Of a stretch of 64,000 nucleotides of DNA, positions 19,720-32,935 are shown in pieces. The stretch comes from Panulirus ornatus (taxonomy: Eukaryota; Arthropoda; Malacostraca; Decapoda; Palinuridae), in the NCBI RefSeq assembly GCF_036320965.1, contig NC_092228.1, positions 11,926,807-11,990,806 on the forward strand, written 5' to 3'. The notes below the pieces were generated by a model, which saw nothing but the letters and a program-made list of their open reading frames with translations, was not told the origin of the DNA and made no database searches. Made by a program: the position numbers and the translations under genes. Numbering within the stretch: position 1 is the first letter of the stretch; each line of letters opens with the position of its first letter.

Positions 19720-22400
19720 GTTGATGCCCGGCCTGTGACCGCAGGGTTGCCTGCCTTCCCGTAATGGAAGGATGATTTGAATATCAAGGCTTATGTATCA
19801 TGAGTTGGTCCTCTTAAAGGTATCCCTTTAAGCTATGTATTCATGTTCGTTATTATACAATCAGGGGAAAACATACATGTATTCCTTGACATATTTCAGT
19901 GATTTCAAACATGATTTATCATTGAATTCACAGCCTGAAATTTTTTTCAGGTCTTGCTTTAGTACACGGGATCGTGTTAGGAGTTTACATGGACGTGTAA
20001 GCTTTCTTGTCTCATACAATACAACTATTCAAGGAATATATTGCCATTAGGAGTTCAAATTGAATGTGGAAGATGTCGGTGGTCTAATCTTTGTGGCCCT
20101 TACGACGCCATCAGATGACCCCCCATATTGCTGGAACACAGTTCTGTTATGGATACGATTTATGATGTTTAATAAAAGGTAGTCCATCATAACGTTACGT
20201 GGTGGTACTCTGTGGTGACCAGGCGGGTCTGCACCCCGCCACAGTCATGGGCCGGTCTTCGGTACACCGATGGTTTTGCTTTCCCCTCATGGTGTGTGTG
20301 TGTCTGTGCGTGCATTGTGGACATAGTAGGTGCTTTGCGTGTGATCACATGTTTTGCATGGCCATGTTACAGTAGCTGCCTCGCTAAACCTTCCCCTTCA
20401 AGGACTCTGTCATCCCTATTCTTCCTGAGTTCTTTTCGTTGACTCATGGAACATATATATTACAAAACCCTTTAAATGGCTATATACTGGCTTAGTCTTC
20501 CACGTCTTGTGGAATTCTCCAGCTTCGAAGCTCGCTTGCTCGCTCGCTCCATAGTGTCATCTGAGCGTGGGCGACAGAGTGAGTCTTGATATGTGACGTA
20601 ATTTTCGTCTTAAGTGTTGTGTTTGAGAAAATGAGGAACGTAAGAAAGAATATACCTGAGAAAATGAACAATGATGTTCCAGTGAAAGTGAAGCGGTGAG
20701 GACCAGGATGATAATGTATTTCAAGAGTGAATAAATCATACAGTTGCACTGCCCCTAGACCCAGAGGAGCATACAGCAGGTTATTTGGTTTAGGGAGGAA
20801 TAACACCAATATCGCCACAGCCCTTGTTAAGGATGGAAGTGCCACTTTATTATCCATAGTGATATCCTTAGTCTGAGCATCCATAGGAAACTGACGGTGA
20901 TTGAGACAATGTACAACTTGAGAGAGACGGAGAAAAACTAGAACTACGAAAGAATATGATTCCTTCACTGTGTTCTGAGGTGTTTTACTACGGTACTTAA
21001 ACTGCTGCAACAGTATGGCTCCCAGCTGGAGTTAGGATGGCGCAATAAAAGCTTTGAGATAATTGCCTCGTTTGACACTTGTCATTAGTTCCTGCCAGTA
21101 ATGTGTGAAACTCTTGCGTCATCCTTGTTCATAATTATCTTTCTGTCTTTTATTTTTGTTCGACGTAACCTGTGTGACGTATGGATTCTCAAGAGATCCC
21201 TCAGTTGTCCTTTGCGCTGAAATTAGTTCTTTTTATGTCTTGACTGTTGTCGTGAGTGAAATGTTACTCTCATTAGTATTGTGAAGCGGTCATTAAATGT
21301 GAGGCTGCTCGGATTTTGACTGAGGGTGGTATAGTCCAAAGCTGATAGGCTGAGTTTTGACTGCTCTCCTGTAATAACTATACATGGTTAAGACTACCAT
21401 CTGCATCTCGTTACCAAGACAGGTGGGATGGGGGGATCACACACATACACTGTTTGTGACCAGTCACAGCTAGTGAGACCATCTTACACTTGTCTATTTA
21501 TAATCCTGGTTATGCAGGTGGAACAGTGAGTCGCATCTTATTGTGTAAATCTTGTGTATAATGATTGATTGATTAAAATGAGGCGATCCATAGAACGTTT
21601 CAGATACGCCAGAATAGTTTATGTATAAGCCCATATACAATATATGATTTGGCTTATTTTAAACTAATTCTGATCTGTTTTGTCGTACATGACCTATTAG
21701 AAATGTAATTTTAATCAACCAGTCACTTGATATAAAAGTGGCCATCTTCACAACCATTGAAGTTATATTGGGTCCTTCGAAACTGGAACTAAAGCTTGTG
21801 TGGATGTGGTTAAGTAATGAGTAGTTCAGGACCTGGATAGTATAGCTCTGCTCTGGATGATTGACGCGTTGTTCTGGCATTGTTTTACTGAAAAAAAAGA
21901 CCGAAATCTGCTACAGTACAAGGATTAAGGAAGTGAAGATATAGTTAAAAGTGTAGAAATATATCAGCTTTCTTGATCATCCTCAGTTTTATGCTATCAA
22001 AAATCATTAATATGTTTTCATAAACTCACGTCTTACAAAAGCTGTATTCAGTTTTATGAGATCATTATCAATAAGTGAATTTAATTTCCAAATAACGCAA
22101 AAGTTCTCATATATATACAGTGCGTTCTAACACGTCACTTGTTTTAAGCTTTTCATCATTGTCTTGGCGAGTCTTAATTGTCTTTCCGACTCCTACCCTT
22201 GTCGAGATCCTTGGTCCGCGTCAGTTTGTAATAATTCTAATCATATATTGAAATTAAACAATAAATGGGTATAGATAAGTTAGAAAAAAAAGTTTATACT
22301 GTTTGAGTCTAGTGAAAGATTCAGTTGTGTTCGGAATGTGTCGTTAGGTGGATGGCAATATGGATTGTGGCTTTTGTCAGCGAGAGTCGCATCAGTGTTG
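19720..22400. other. No gene seen
   Basis: AT-rich unique-looking sequence on both strands. Short open frames have no conserved pattern. No mobile-element signature is recognised. Confidence 0.4.
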
Positions 22401-22406
22401 TTATTA

Positions 22407-22600
22407 CATGTACGTGCAAGTATTTGGAGACTTGTTTGTAAGTGTGCCCTACAATGTACGAGCAAGTCTTTGAAGGCCTGTTTGTAACTGTGCCCTACAA
22501 TGTACGAGCAAGTCTTTGGAGACCTGTTTGTAACTGTGCCCTACAATGTACGAGCAAGTCTTTGGAGACCTGTTTGTAACTGTGCCCTACAAGGTCTTCA
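22407..22600. repeat. 46-bp tandem repeat, about four copies
   Basis: The unit contains TGTACGAGCAAGTCTTTGGA and CTGTGCCCTACAA. Starts at 22453, 22499 and 22545 are exactly 46 bp apart. A diverged first unit begins near 22407, and the last unit is cut at CCCTACAAGGTC. Confidence 0.9.
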
Positions 22601-22782
22601 AAAGTTATTGGTGATTCTGTTGTGAAAATAAAGTTTGAGCACGATACATTGAGTAACCTTAGACTAAAGCTTTGGTCAGAGATTGGCTCTCGACCTAGAG
22701 CAACTGAAATCCGAAAGGGCAAGGTGGACGTTAGTCACCAAATGGGCCTTTCAGGTCTATATCAAAATCAGTCGATAGAATT

Positions 22783-22916
22783 TTTTTTTTTTTTCCCCAA
22801 AAGAAGGAACAGAGAAGGGGGCCAGGTGAGGATATTCCCTCAAAGGCCCAGTCCTCTGTTCTTAACGTTACCTCGCTAACGCGGGAAATGGCGAATAGTT
22901 TGAAAGAAAGAAAAAG
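22783..22916 (+). mobile_element. SINE-like element sharing the LINE tail (copy A)
   Basis: The copy starts after a T-run with AAAAGAAGGAACAGAG. It continues through CTCAAAGGCCCAGTCCTCTG and ends with TTACCTCGCTAACGCGGGA, then AATGGCGAATAG and a GAAAG tail. The strand is given so that the shared tail lies at the 3' end, as in the LINE. It is truncated at the 5' side compared with the copy at 35961-36190. Confidence 0.75.
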
Positions 22917-22919
22917 AAT

Positions 22920-25490
22920 TAGATATCAATTTAGAGACCATTCTTTTCTCATTTTTCATTGTTATACGGCGTAATGCACCAGAAACATTTCTCGTACACT
23001 GGCAAACAATTGTACAAGTTTTTGACAATATGCTCGAGTTATTTAACTGCAACCTCGGCGCAGTGATACAACCTTTGAATACTACGTTACGACCTGATGG
23101 CCTGGACTTTTTTGTATCCCTTAACCGTTGTGTTCATGGGATTAAAGAAGCCTTGCAGGGTGGCCAGGCATAATCCAGCACCGCAGGCCGTGAGCAACGA
23201 GACAGGCAAATGCTTAGTCGATTTACGTTTGTGTGAAACAGCGATGCAGTTCCCTGCAAGACCGTTCTTGACGGAACAGATCCATCCGTGAGTTACGCTA
23301 CACAAGTGCGTTTTTGTCGCTTCCTTTACATATAAGGGTAGATGTTGCAATGCACAGGGAAATGAATGTTAACTTGATAATAGTTCTCATCTTCCCAATA
23401 ACTTCCCGTAGATTATTTCTTTATGGAATCTTCATGCAGGGTGTGGTAGACGCTCTCATATGATGAAGAGCGAGACTTGCAGGACAACCAACATGGCGAA
23501 CGCCTATTCGGGAGAAATATTTTCCTTATTTAAATCATTAATGTGTTTCCGGATGTGCAGCTGCTGCCACATAGGGTACATGGAATCCATAACAGCGACA
23601 GGTTCTTGGATCTAAAATGAGAGTAGTGATTGAATACGAGATGTTTAGTGCCTCAAAGTAAGAAAGTTGCCAGATGCTCGGCAGTAAGTTGAAAGTTTCA
23701 GCCTGGCGTTTTGATGTGAAATAGCCTTACAGAAATCTACGTTGTACTTCGGTATAATAGAATAACCAGAACAATCTGGAGGATAAATGTCTGTAAATAA
23801 AGTACAGTGTTGACGTTACGAGCTTAATGAAGGGTCAAAAACTGTTTCTTTTAATGATTTATGTAAATATAGTCATGCATTTTGGCAATTCCGAAATGAA
23901 AATCACATTCTAGACTAATAGTTCCCAGAGTTGTCGTTATAGACCCCCAAGGGTCGATAGCACTGTGCAAAGGATTGTTAAATGTCTAGGGTCGGTAAAA
24001 ATCTTGGGGTCAAAAACTTCAAAAGTTAATTTAATCGTATATAAGATTAAGGAAAGGCGGAGCACGTTCCTATTCTTCATATTACAAGATGGAAGACCAT
24101 GACCGTGATTATCATTCGGCCCATCCATCTCATTAAGGATATAAACACCTTCAGTTAAAAGGTATTTTCCATTACCTAGTTTTCTTGTACACGTCCAGTT
24201 TTGCTGATTTAGTTTATAGGATGTTTGAAGATTCAGAAGTTTGGGAGCCCCTTTTCTAGACTGTGTACCACCTTCATCAGTCTCAGCCCTCGGAAACGCA
24301 AGTCTTTGGAACCAATAAGATGTGTTGCATTTTGGGAATGAACGTGAGTAGAGTGACCCAATTTCAGTAACTTCTCTACAGGTAAATATTGATTACGCAC
24401 ACTCCTGATGCCTGGCCATAATGGGTTGATATAATTTCCATTTTGATTCTGTATAACCCCTTCCTCTTCGACTATTTGATAATTAAAATTCATTATGCTG
24501 ACCAGAGAATTAGATCAGTATCACTTGTTACATTAATAATTGATTGATTGACGGTCGGACGATTCAGCCCTACCATCATAATGTAGACCTACGTCTTGCA
24601 CAATCCTGCCTTACCAATATGTCTACAAAGTACAAACATGCTGTTCCTCTGAATAGTAAGCGTACAGTTCTCGTGAGCAATGGGAATGCTCCCAGGCATG
24701 ATATATCACTGGTAAGAGTTTCGTTAATGAAAACGACATTCTCGCCCGAATATAGATATTTCTTCAATAATTAGTTGTACTTTAGGTACAGTACTACTAC
24801 GAGGTCCCTGTGGGGTAAGTCTCATATACACTGGTTAAAAGATGGGAGAGGTACAAATTGCGGAATGGTTGCAATGGCTGGCATCCAATGGGAGGACCCG
24901 TTATGTGTCGTTACTTGTTTGTACAGTACGGAGAGGGAGTTCCTTTCGTTCTTTACATTTGTCTGTTTTAAAGTTAAGAAGCCTTCAATGCAACCATTTA
25001 TTATTCTTATCCCTCGCATTCTATAAAACCTTGCAGTTAGAAATATGTATATACAGTACACTATCTACTACTTTGGCACAATTTCTTAACAGGTGTAAAT
25101 ACTGCTTTGTATTGTTTGGGGCCCCATCTCTTGAACGGTCTCTATCATGCAGCTTTTAAAGCTTCTGTATTCTGTCTGCATTCACAGTTTTATCATTCAC
25201 TTTATTCCACCCATCCGCTACTCTCATATAGAGAAACTACTTTACATATTCTCAAATGCATTTCTTGTTATAGATCATGTTATGGCCTGGCTTTTCTGTA
25301 CTTGCATCTTTTGGAGAACAGTGTACTGTTGACATCAGCAAACTAGTGATCACCTCTTACTCCTCTCACTCCCATGGTACTATTTTTTGTTTCATTCCTC
25401 TGGGAACCAAACTTGAAAAACGTATCTTTAGTATGGCCAGATATAGGATCTAGATAGCTTATAGCTCTGATATTTGCCAACAGACAGTTT
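22920..25490. other. No gene seen
   Basis: The composition is mixed. Short frames (for example 24233-24493 on the minus strand) match nothing I recognise. No repeats stand out. Confidence 0.4.
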
Positions 25491-25499
25491 TTCTCCTTT

Positions 25500-26420
25500 A
25501 CTGTTCCCCTTAGTTGGGAGTGGCGACAGATTAGGAGTTAGGAGCGATATTGACTCAAGTCCTTTCACGGATTTCTACTGCTTCTATCCTTAGAAGATGC
25601 ATCGAAGACTTTCGTTCACTGAGTCCCATCCTCAGTAATTTACAGTTAATCGGATTGAAGTTCGTTAACCATGTATCAAACCAACTTTGGAGCTTGTCTA
25701 CGTCTCATTGTAAGTCGATGTAATCCTCCTCTCTTATTACTTCCGCTGTGACCTTGTCATCATCTGCAAACATAAACACGTTGGAGTCTGATCCCTCTGG
25801 TATGTCAGTCACATAGATCAAGAAGAGCGATGGTTCCAGAGCAGAACCCTGGGACACTCCACTGGTCTGGTGATAACCTGTTTCGAGGACTCCTCTGACA
25901 TGGGTCTTTTGTTCCCATCCAATAAGGCGATGATCTTTCCTTTGGATTATTCTTCCTTCTTTCAGTCCAGATACAGAGAAATCGACTCGGCCATCTTGTT
26001 TGTCTATCGGAGCTCCCTCCTATAGAAATCTGAGTTGTTGTCAAACATGGACTCCTCTTTCTGCAGCAAGTTGTCCTCTCTTTGTTGTATTTTTCTATTT
26101 TGTAAATAGTCATTCATTTCCTTTCTGATAATCTTTTCAGTCCTCTGTGTGAGTAAGACTGCATGAATCGGTAGCTGGCGAAGACCTGATCCGTGTGGAA
26201 CTCTTGACATCATGCCCCACGCAGGAAAAGTGTTTCTCAAAGCTTTCCCGTTACCCACTTTTGATAACGGTATCCGTCTTAAACCTTTCCCTCATAAACT
26301 TGTCGGAAATAATGTTACGAATCTATTTGAATTTCATACTCGATCACTGGGTGAAACTGGAAGTCTCTGCAACCATGAAAGGGTAAAATAGCCATAGTGT
26401 ACCAGCACCCATTAGAAGAT
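25500..26420 (-). mobile_element. Decayed CR1/L2/Jockey-like LINE fragment
   Basis: The minus strand reads in pieces as a non-LTR reverse transcriptase. First comes LLTQRTEKIIRKEMNDYLQ (fingers, like SLTSxxxKxxExxI). Then GYHQTSGVSQGSALEPSLF and IYVTDI follow (motif B). Then VFMFADDDKV (motif C, third Asp after FADD where Thr is usual) precedes a helix ending in a stop. Frameshifts and stops separate the parts, so it is dead. This lineage differs from the RTE-like copies. Confidence 0.75.
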
Positions 26421-27045
26421 GGGTAGGATTTGTAGTGAGACACAAGGAAATATTACCCAATATGGTAAATAACACCTAAGAGCAGATTTTAAACAAGAAT
26501 TGCCAACAATTGGCCGTTTTTTTATTTGATTTTTATAGATGAAAGGCCACGAGCAGTAAAGATGTTGCGTTTTAAAAATGGAAAAGAAAATCAGAAATTG
26601 GAATAGTTATTTCACTGAAACCACAACTTAAAATTTTCAGAGTACATGACCGTGGATATCAATCTGTTTTACAGATACGTAGTGATTCATGCTGATAGTG
26701 TGAAAAAATGTACGTCAATAGTGTTATATATAGTTAAGAGTATGGCACGGGAGAATTGAGTGTGATAGAGCAAGTCCGGGAGAGTATCGTACTGAATGAT
26801 ACCTCAGGCAATGTTATGACGGATAAGCATAGTTAACCGTCGTGGTTCAGATGAGGTGTGGTGGGCAGGGGGTTGTTGCGGCTGAGCTGGGATGTTATTG
26901 TTTAAGGTGCTGGTCCTACAACACCATAACTACTGGTCTGTGAGGCTGACGCGTGGAATGTGTCATCTCGTGAGCACGAACCTTTTACTGATCTCGGGAT
27001 CAGTGTGAATGTGATTGTATAATGATAATGTACATCCTCAATGTG

Positions 27046-27143
<98 letters not shown>

Positions 27144-28630
27144 ATGTATGTTACAAATTTATTTAGTTTATTCCGTAGTGTTTGATTTTAGAGCTACGAA
27201 ATGCGATTTATTTTCACTGTATGTATTCCATGCGCGTTTGAAAGCCCATAAGGCTACCATGTGATAAGGTAATCGGTTACTTGATAACATATTCAATGTA
27301 TAGGTTAAATTACTTCTGAGATGGCCTCTTGGAAGTAAGCGTCTGATTTACGAGGCTGTAAGTGGGAGGTACCAGTGTAGTGGTGGAGGTTGGGAGGCAG
27401 GCAAGCGGTGAGCAGCAGCGCGTCAGACGACCCAAGATTGTTTGTTGTGTGTGGGTAAATTGACAAAGTATGCTGGAAAAGTAACGGCACATCCGCTACT
27501 TTCTATCATATATATGTAACAGAAAATGTCCTTATCATAGATCTTTGCCTCAACTACAGTGGTGAAAACTGGAACGTGAGAGATAAAAGATTAAAACATT
27601 CTAACTGTAGAATCTAAACCTACGTAAGCACTAGAACCTAACGTAACACACACACATGCACTACATCATCTTGCGCACGTCCGCAATATTTTCTGCATTC
27701 GACAGAGAACCATTGTCAGTGGGAAACGCTGGCGCAGGTTTGTTATGGTGTAAGGTCGGGGTGTGTGGCTCCGGTTCATTCCTCTCGAATGTCATGTTGA
27801 AGGTAAATCGGTGTTATGCTCCACACAGGACCTCAAACCATGGAATGTATGGTATCCTCACTGACACCACACCATAGACGACTGAAAATTCATAAATTTG
27901 AGTCCAGTGAAAAATTCATATATATTGCATTTAGTAAAGTATACCTGTAGGTGAGCGCATTGCTACTGTTACTACTGCAGCGTAAAGCAAGGGACATTGT
28001 AATCATGTGTATTACGGGGGGAGAGTTTTACACGTTTAACCCCGTTTCTTAATCCTGCATACATGTACCAAGCTCTGCATATATACTTAGTAGTAAAGAC
28101 ATGGTACACGGCAGCACGAGTGTAACCTTAACACACATACAGTAAATCACCCCAGTGGGTCAGTATGTGGGTGGAGCGGATGGCTATGTAGACGGTATTA
28201 CAGGGACTGGGGATCTACCCTGGCCTCCCCGATGGATGTACAACCTCAATATGGTTATCTCTCGTAAATTTTGAGAAAAAGATAGACCATAATTAAATGT
28301 CGATAATGGACAAATGATATTTGGCAGAACCAATACTACTAAACTATATATAGCTATAAAGCGCTCATGTCTCCCTGAGGAAATATTGCTAGTTTTTTGA
28401 GATGAAACTTGATCAGTCGTTAAGTGTGGGATGTCGAACCACTGCCTCCAGCGACACCCTTCATCCACCAGATGAACGTGAAGTCTTTAAAAAGAGTTTC
28501 CACATAGATTAACCACATCTTCAAAGCTATAGCTTTACTCACAGTGTCATACAAGTGTTCTGAAGTGTGCATGGTGAATTATTCCGATGTTATTCGCGTC
28601 TTTCTAACATACAACCTGTATCATTCAACA
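26420..28630. other. No gene seen, apart from a (TC)n tract
   Basis: The sequence is unique-looking and AT-rich, with the microsatellite at 27053-27141. The end of the block runs into the 5' region of the coiled-coil gene. Confidence 0.4.
27053..27141. repeat. (TC)n microsatellite
   Basis: An uninterrupted TC tract of about 44 units, long enough to suggest recent slippage. Confidence 0.97.
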
Positions 28631-28631
28631 G

Positions 28632-28710
28632 GTGGGAATGACCTGTTAGCAGATGGAAGAGTGTCCGGTGCAGCAGCAGCAGGTTACCCGTGTGTCGCCC
28701 CATCCTGCAG
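28632..28710 (+). other. Possible 5' untranslated exon of the coiled-coil gene
   Basis: The segment is bounded by CATTCAACAG and CTGCAG followed by a GTAGGA donor. It contains a GCAGCAGCAGCAG run and lies 330 bp before the ATG at 29040. A second acceptor (GTCGACAG, ending at 28818) would start the main exon at 28819. This is inference from splice sites only. Confidence 0.3.
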
Positions 28711-29039
28711 GTAGGACCTACTCAGTGACCCCGCTGTAGCATCGTCACTGTTTTGTTTATATTACCTGGCATATGGACGGTGGCTAGCGTGTAACCCTGA
28801 TGTCGTCATTGTCGACAGGTGCTGCGGCCGCCGGCCACACTCATCGTATATTTAGTGGCGCAGTGACGGCGGCTAAGCTGAGGGTGTCGCAGGGCGAGTG
28901 GTGGGGGGCTGGGGGCCACCTTTAGGGCAGCAGGGGGACGGCCAGGCAGGGGGCGCCACACCAAGGTAGCAGGGAACCAGACGTGCCCGACAGCTCACAG
29001 TGCCAGCGGGACTGGCGGTGTGAGCGTGTGGTAGATGTG
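28700..29039 (+). promoter_or_regulatory. GC-rich 5' region of the coiled-coil gene
   Basis: The 200 bases before the ATG are GC-rich and hold several CpG sites and G-runs, unlike the AT-rich surroundings. This is consistent with a promoter or 5' UTR. No TATA box or initiator can be assigned. Confidence 0.35.
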
Positions 29040-30318
29040 ATGAGTGATCAAGTGCCCCAGGATGTACCGTCGCCAGGGACCCCCATCCGGGACCTTACAC
29101 CGGAACCCCTTATCCAGGATCCGGACCCTCGGCAGCATCATGAGGATCAGGAATCCCAGGAACTACTACTCCAGTCGGAGGACGCTGACGGCGGTTTGAG
29201 TACTACTGACGACGACGACCACAGAAAGATGTCTCAGGATTCCTTGATATCCGCCAGTCCTCGAGGATCGCCTCTGCCGCATCCTGCGGCTCGCAGGCGT
29301 TACCAGGACTCGGACTCTTGCCCTAGTGTGTCGCCGAGCCCGGACCCTGACTCCCGACTTCAAACGTTCGAGTACAGCATGGCTGAGGCTCCGGTGGAGG
29401 GCGAGGCTATATCTGCGGCGCTGCAGACGGAGCGAGAGTTTCTGGACTTTATGTTGTCTCTTCCTCAAATTCAGAAGGAAGGCCCTGGGCGGCCATTGCA
29501 GACACACAAAGAAAGCCCTGGGCAGCTTCCATTCGTACAAAAGGAAGGAATTGATCCCAAAGAAGGAGCGGGACAGCCTTCACAAGAGGCGCTGCTACCT
29601 TTACGATCTGAGCAACGGAGCCCCACGCGGGCACCTGCCACCGTGGGCGGCGTCGTGGGCACAAAAATGGGTCTGGATCATCTCGATAATTTGTGTCGCA
29701 TGATGGAACAGCTTGGTGAACTTCGAGAACAAAATACTCGTTTACAACGACGGGTGCATTATCTCGAAGAGCTGCAAACCCTTCAGGAAATGCATCGGCA
29801 TCTTCAGGAGACACTAGAGGCTCGTCGATCAGGTCTAGGACTGGGCCCAATTCATTTGTCGGACTCCGATTTGCATATCGACGATGACGGTGACGGCGGA
29901 GGAGGGGAGTTGTCGCGCCACGGGTCCGAGGAGAGCCTGCTGCTGCTTACTCACCGACCGCCACACAAAGGTAAGTCCCGTGCCACCCTTGCAATGGCCC
30001 GTTCACGCAGTAAGTCAGTGGGTACAGACTTACTGGACACAGACACACAGCCTGTGCCGAAGACTAAAGTGTCGGGATGGAAGAGAGTAAGAGAAGCGCT
30101 GAAATGGGAACGTGCTACCTTCCTTCCCCCTGCGCCCACCCCGGCCACCGCTACCAGTGCCCACCACCCAACGTCCCCCCAACCCACCCCTAGCCCTCAG
30201 CCCACCACACATCAGGACCCGTTCTTCCGTCCTGCGTCCTCGTCCTCATCTTCTAGTGTGCTGACGGAGGTGACCGAAGAGGAATTGCTCAACCTGTATC
30301 GCCAGGAGTTCGACAAAG
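29040..30318 (+). CDS. First coding exon of an unrecognised coiled-coil protein (426 codons, continues beyond)
   Basis: The function is unknown. The ATG at 29040 is the first in a long open frame inside a GC-rich block, and codon composition is clearly protein-like. The N-terminus (1-200) is acidic and rich in Pro, Ser and Gln, with DDDD near 65. Residues about 213-262 form a strong coiled coil (LDNLCRMMEQLGELREQ, then RRVHYLEELQTLQEM). Residues about 280-295 are Asp/Gly-rich. A basic piece, RSRSKSVGTDLLD, precedes SGWKRVREALKWERA (about 343-358), which looks like a conserved functional motif. A Pro/Thr/Ser linker, an eight-Ser run (about 400-407) and EEELLNLYRQEFDKG follow. The exon ends in phase 1 at CAAAG followed by a GTAAGG donor at 30319; the open frame beyond (to 30455) is read-through into the intron. 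A GTAAGT at 29971 inside the exon is a possible alternative donor. No signal peptide or membrane segment is seen. Confidence 0.7.
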
Positions 30319-30451
30319 GTAAGGCAACATTACATCATGGCCTCACGCTACCTCCCCTTGTGTATCAGTTTAGCGCTATAGAGTTCCAGCCGTGTCATTG
30401 TGGTGTCAGGGGAAGTACTCCAAACCTTTATCTTGAACTCGACTCTCGGGT

Positions 30452-30509
30452 GTGATGGCCAGACCTTTAGCTTTACCCATGAGGGTCAAGTCAAAGCTAG
30501 GCCATCATA
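30452..30509. repeat. Foldback repeat, copy 1
   Basis: The left arm GTGATGGCCAGACCTTTAGC pairs, with mismatches, with the right arm CAAAGCTAGGCCATCATA. It lies in the intron just after the coiled-coil exon. A sister copy sits 370 bp downstream. Confidence 0.6.
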
Positions 30510-30822
30510 ACCTATGGTCGTGTCGTCGTACTAAAAGGATGACTTGTTATTCAGTGGTCGCTTTAGTAACAGTAGAATAGCGTTGATAACTACATTTGGA
30601 TCAAATCATCGATATGCAAGGTATACTTGATTAGCTTGATCATCTCACTATAATATCTGGACAGGAAAATGATTATCCTAGTGACAACAAATGTGACGCG
30701 GGTGACAGCAGAGTACTGCTGCCCTGACCCCGTACGTCACGACCTGAGTAACGGAAGGGCTTCGTCGTCACAGGCAGTGTAGTCACACCTGAATTATCGG
30801 GGAAATACTATTAAGCCTTTGG

Positions 30823-30877
30823 GTGTGATGGCCGGACCTTTTATCTGACCTTTCACGGTCAAGGGTCTGGCCATTAT
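30823..30877. repeat. Foldback repeat, copy 2
   Basis: This copy starts with GGGTGTGATGGCCGGACCTT, almost identical to copy 1. It closes with GGTCAAGGGTCTGGCCATTA, which can pair with the left arm. The two copies share start and stem but differ in the loop. Confidence 0.6.
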
Positions 30878-31068
30878 CTCCATAATGGTCGAACCTTCGT
30901 GCTCAAGTTTTGGGACAGTTTAGTGAATTCAGAGAATAGTGTCGCTAGAGTGTGTATTGCAGTAGTACGGTACCGTGTTACCCAGGTCACTAGTAGTGGT
31001 CGTCCAACCGGAGAGTGCATCATAAATGTCATCCAGTGAACCACATTTATACCACTAGGTATTTTAAA

Positions 31069-32583
<1,515 letters not shown>

Positions 32584-32672
<89 letters not shown>
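32584..32672. repeat. (TA)n tract
   Basis: About 44 units between the LINE copy 3 tail and a Penelope-terminus fragment. Confidence 0.97.
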
Positions 32673-32674
<2 letters not shown>

Positions 32675-32676
32675 CT

Positions 32677-32745
32677 ATGAGTTCACGGGGAAAATGAAAC
32701 GATAAGTTCCCAAGTGCACTTTCGTGTAATAATCGCATCATATTT
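32677..32745. mobile_element. Solo terminus of the Penelope-like element
   Basis: The segment carries GTTCCCAAGTGCACTTTCGT followed by GTAATAATCGCATCAT. It matches the inverted terminal repeat at 36500-36633. No Penelope coding sequence is next to it; a SINE-like copy follows at once. Confidence 0.7.
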
Positions 32746-32754
32746 TTTCTTTCA

Positions 32755-32935
32755 TACTTTTTTCCATTTCCCGCATTAGCGAGGTAGCGGTAAGGACAGG
32801 GGACTGAGCCTTTAAGAGAATATCCTCTCTTGGCCCCCTTCTTTGCTCTTCTTTTGGAAAATTAAAAAACGAGAGGGGAGGATTTCCAGCCTCCCGCTCC
32901 ATCCCCTTTTAGTCGCCTTCTACGACACTCAGGAA
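32755..32935 (-). mobile_element. SINE-like element sharing the LINE tail (copy B)
   Basis: The minus-strand copy begins TTTCCATTTCCCGCATTAGC and GAGGTAGCG on the + strand. It includes the middle (CTGAGCCTTTAAGAGAATAT) and the right part (CGCCTTCTACGACAC). It is more diverged than the copies at 35961 and 59392. At the right it meets an old LINE 3' end. Confidence 0.75.

Noticed and set aside
24233..24493. Minus-strand 86-codon frame
   Set aside because: No splice context, no family pattern and average base composition. Probably chance.
29971..29976. GTAAGT as the end of the coiled-coil exon
   Set aside because: The frame continues in protein-like fashion (RSRSKSVG and the WKRVREALKWERA motif) to the donor at 30319. 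It may still be an alternative donor.
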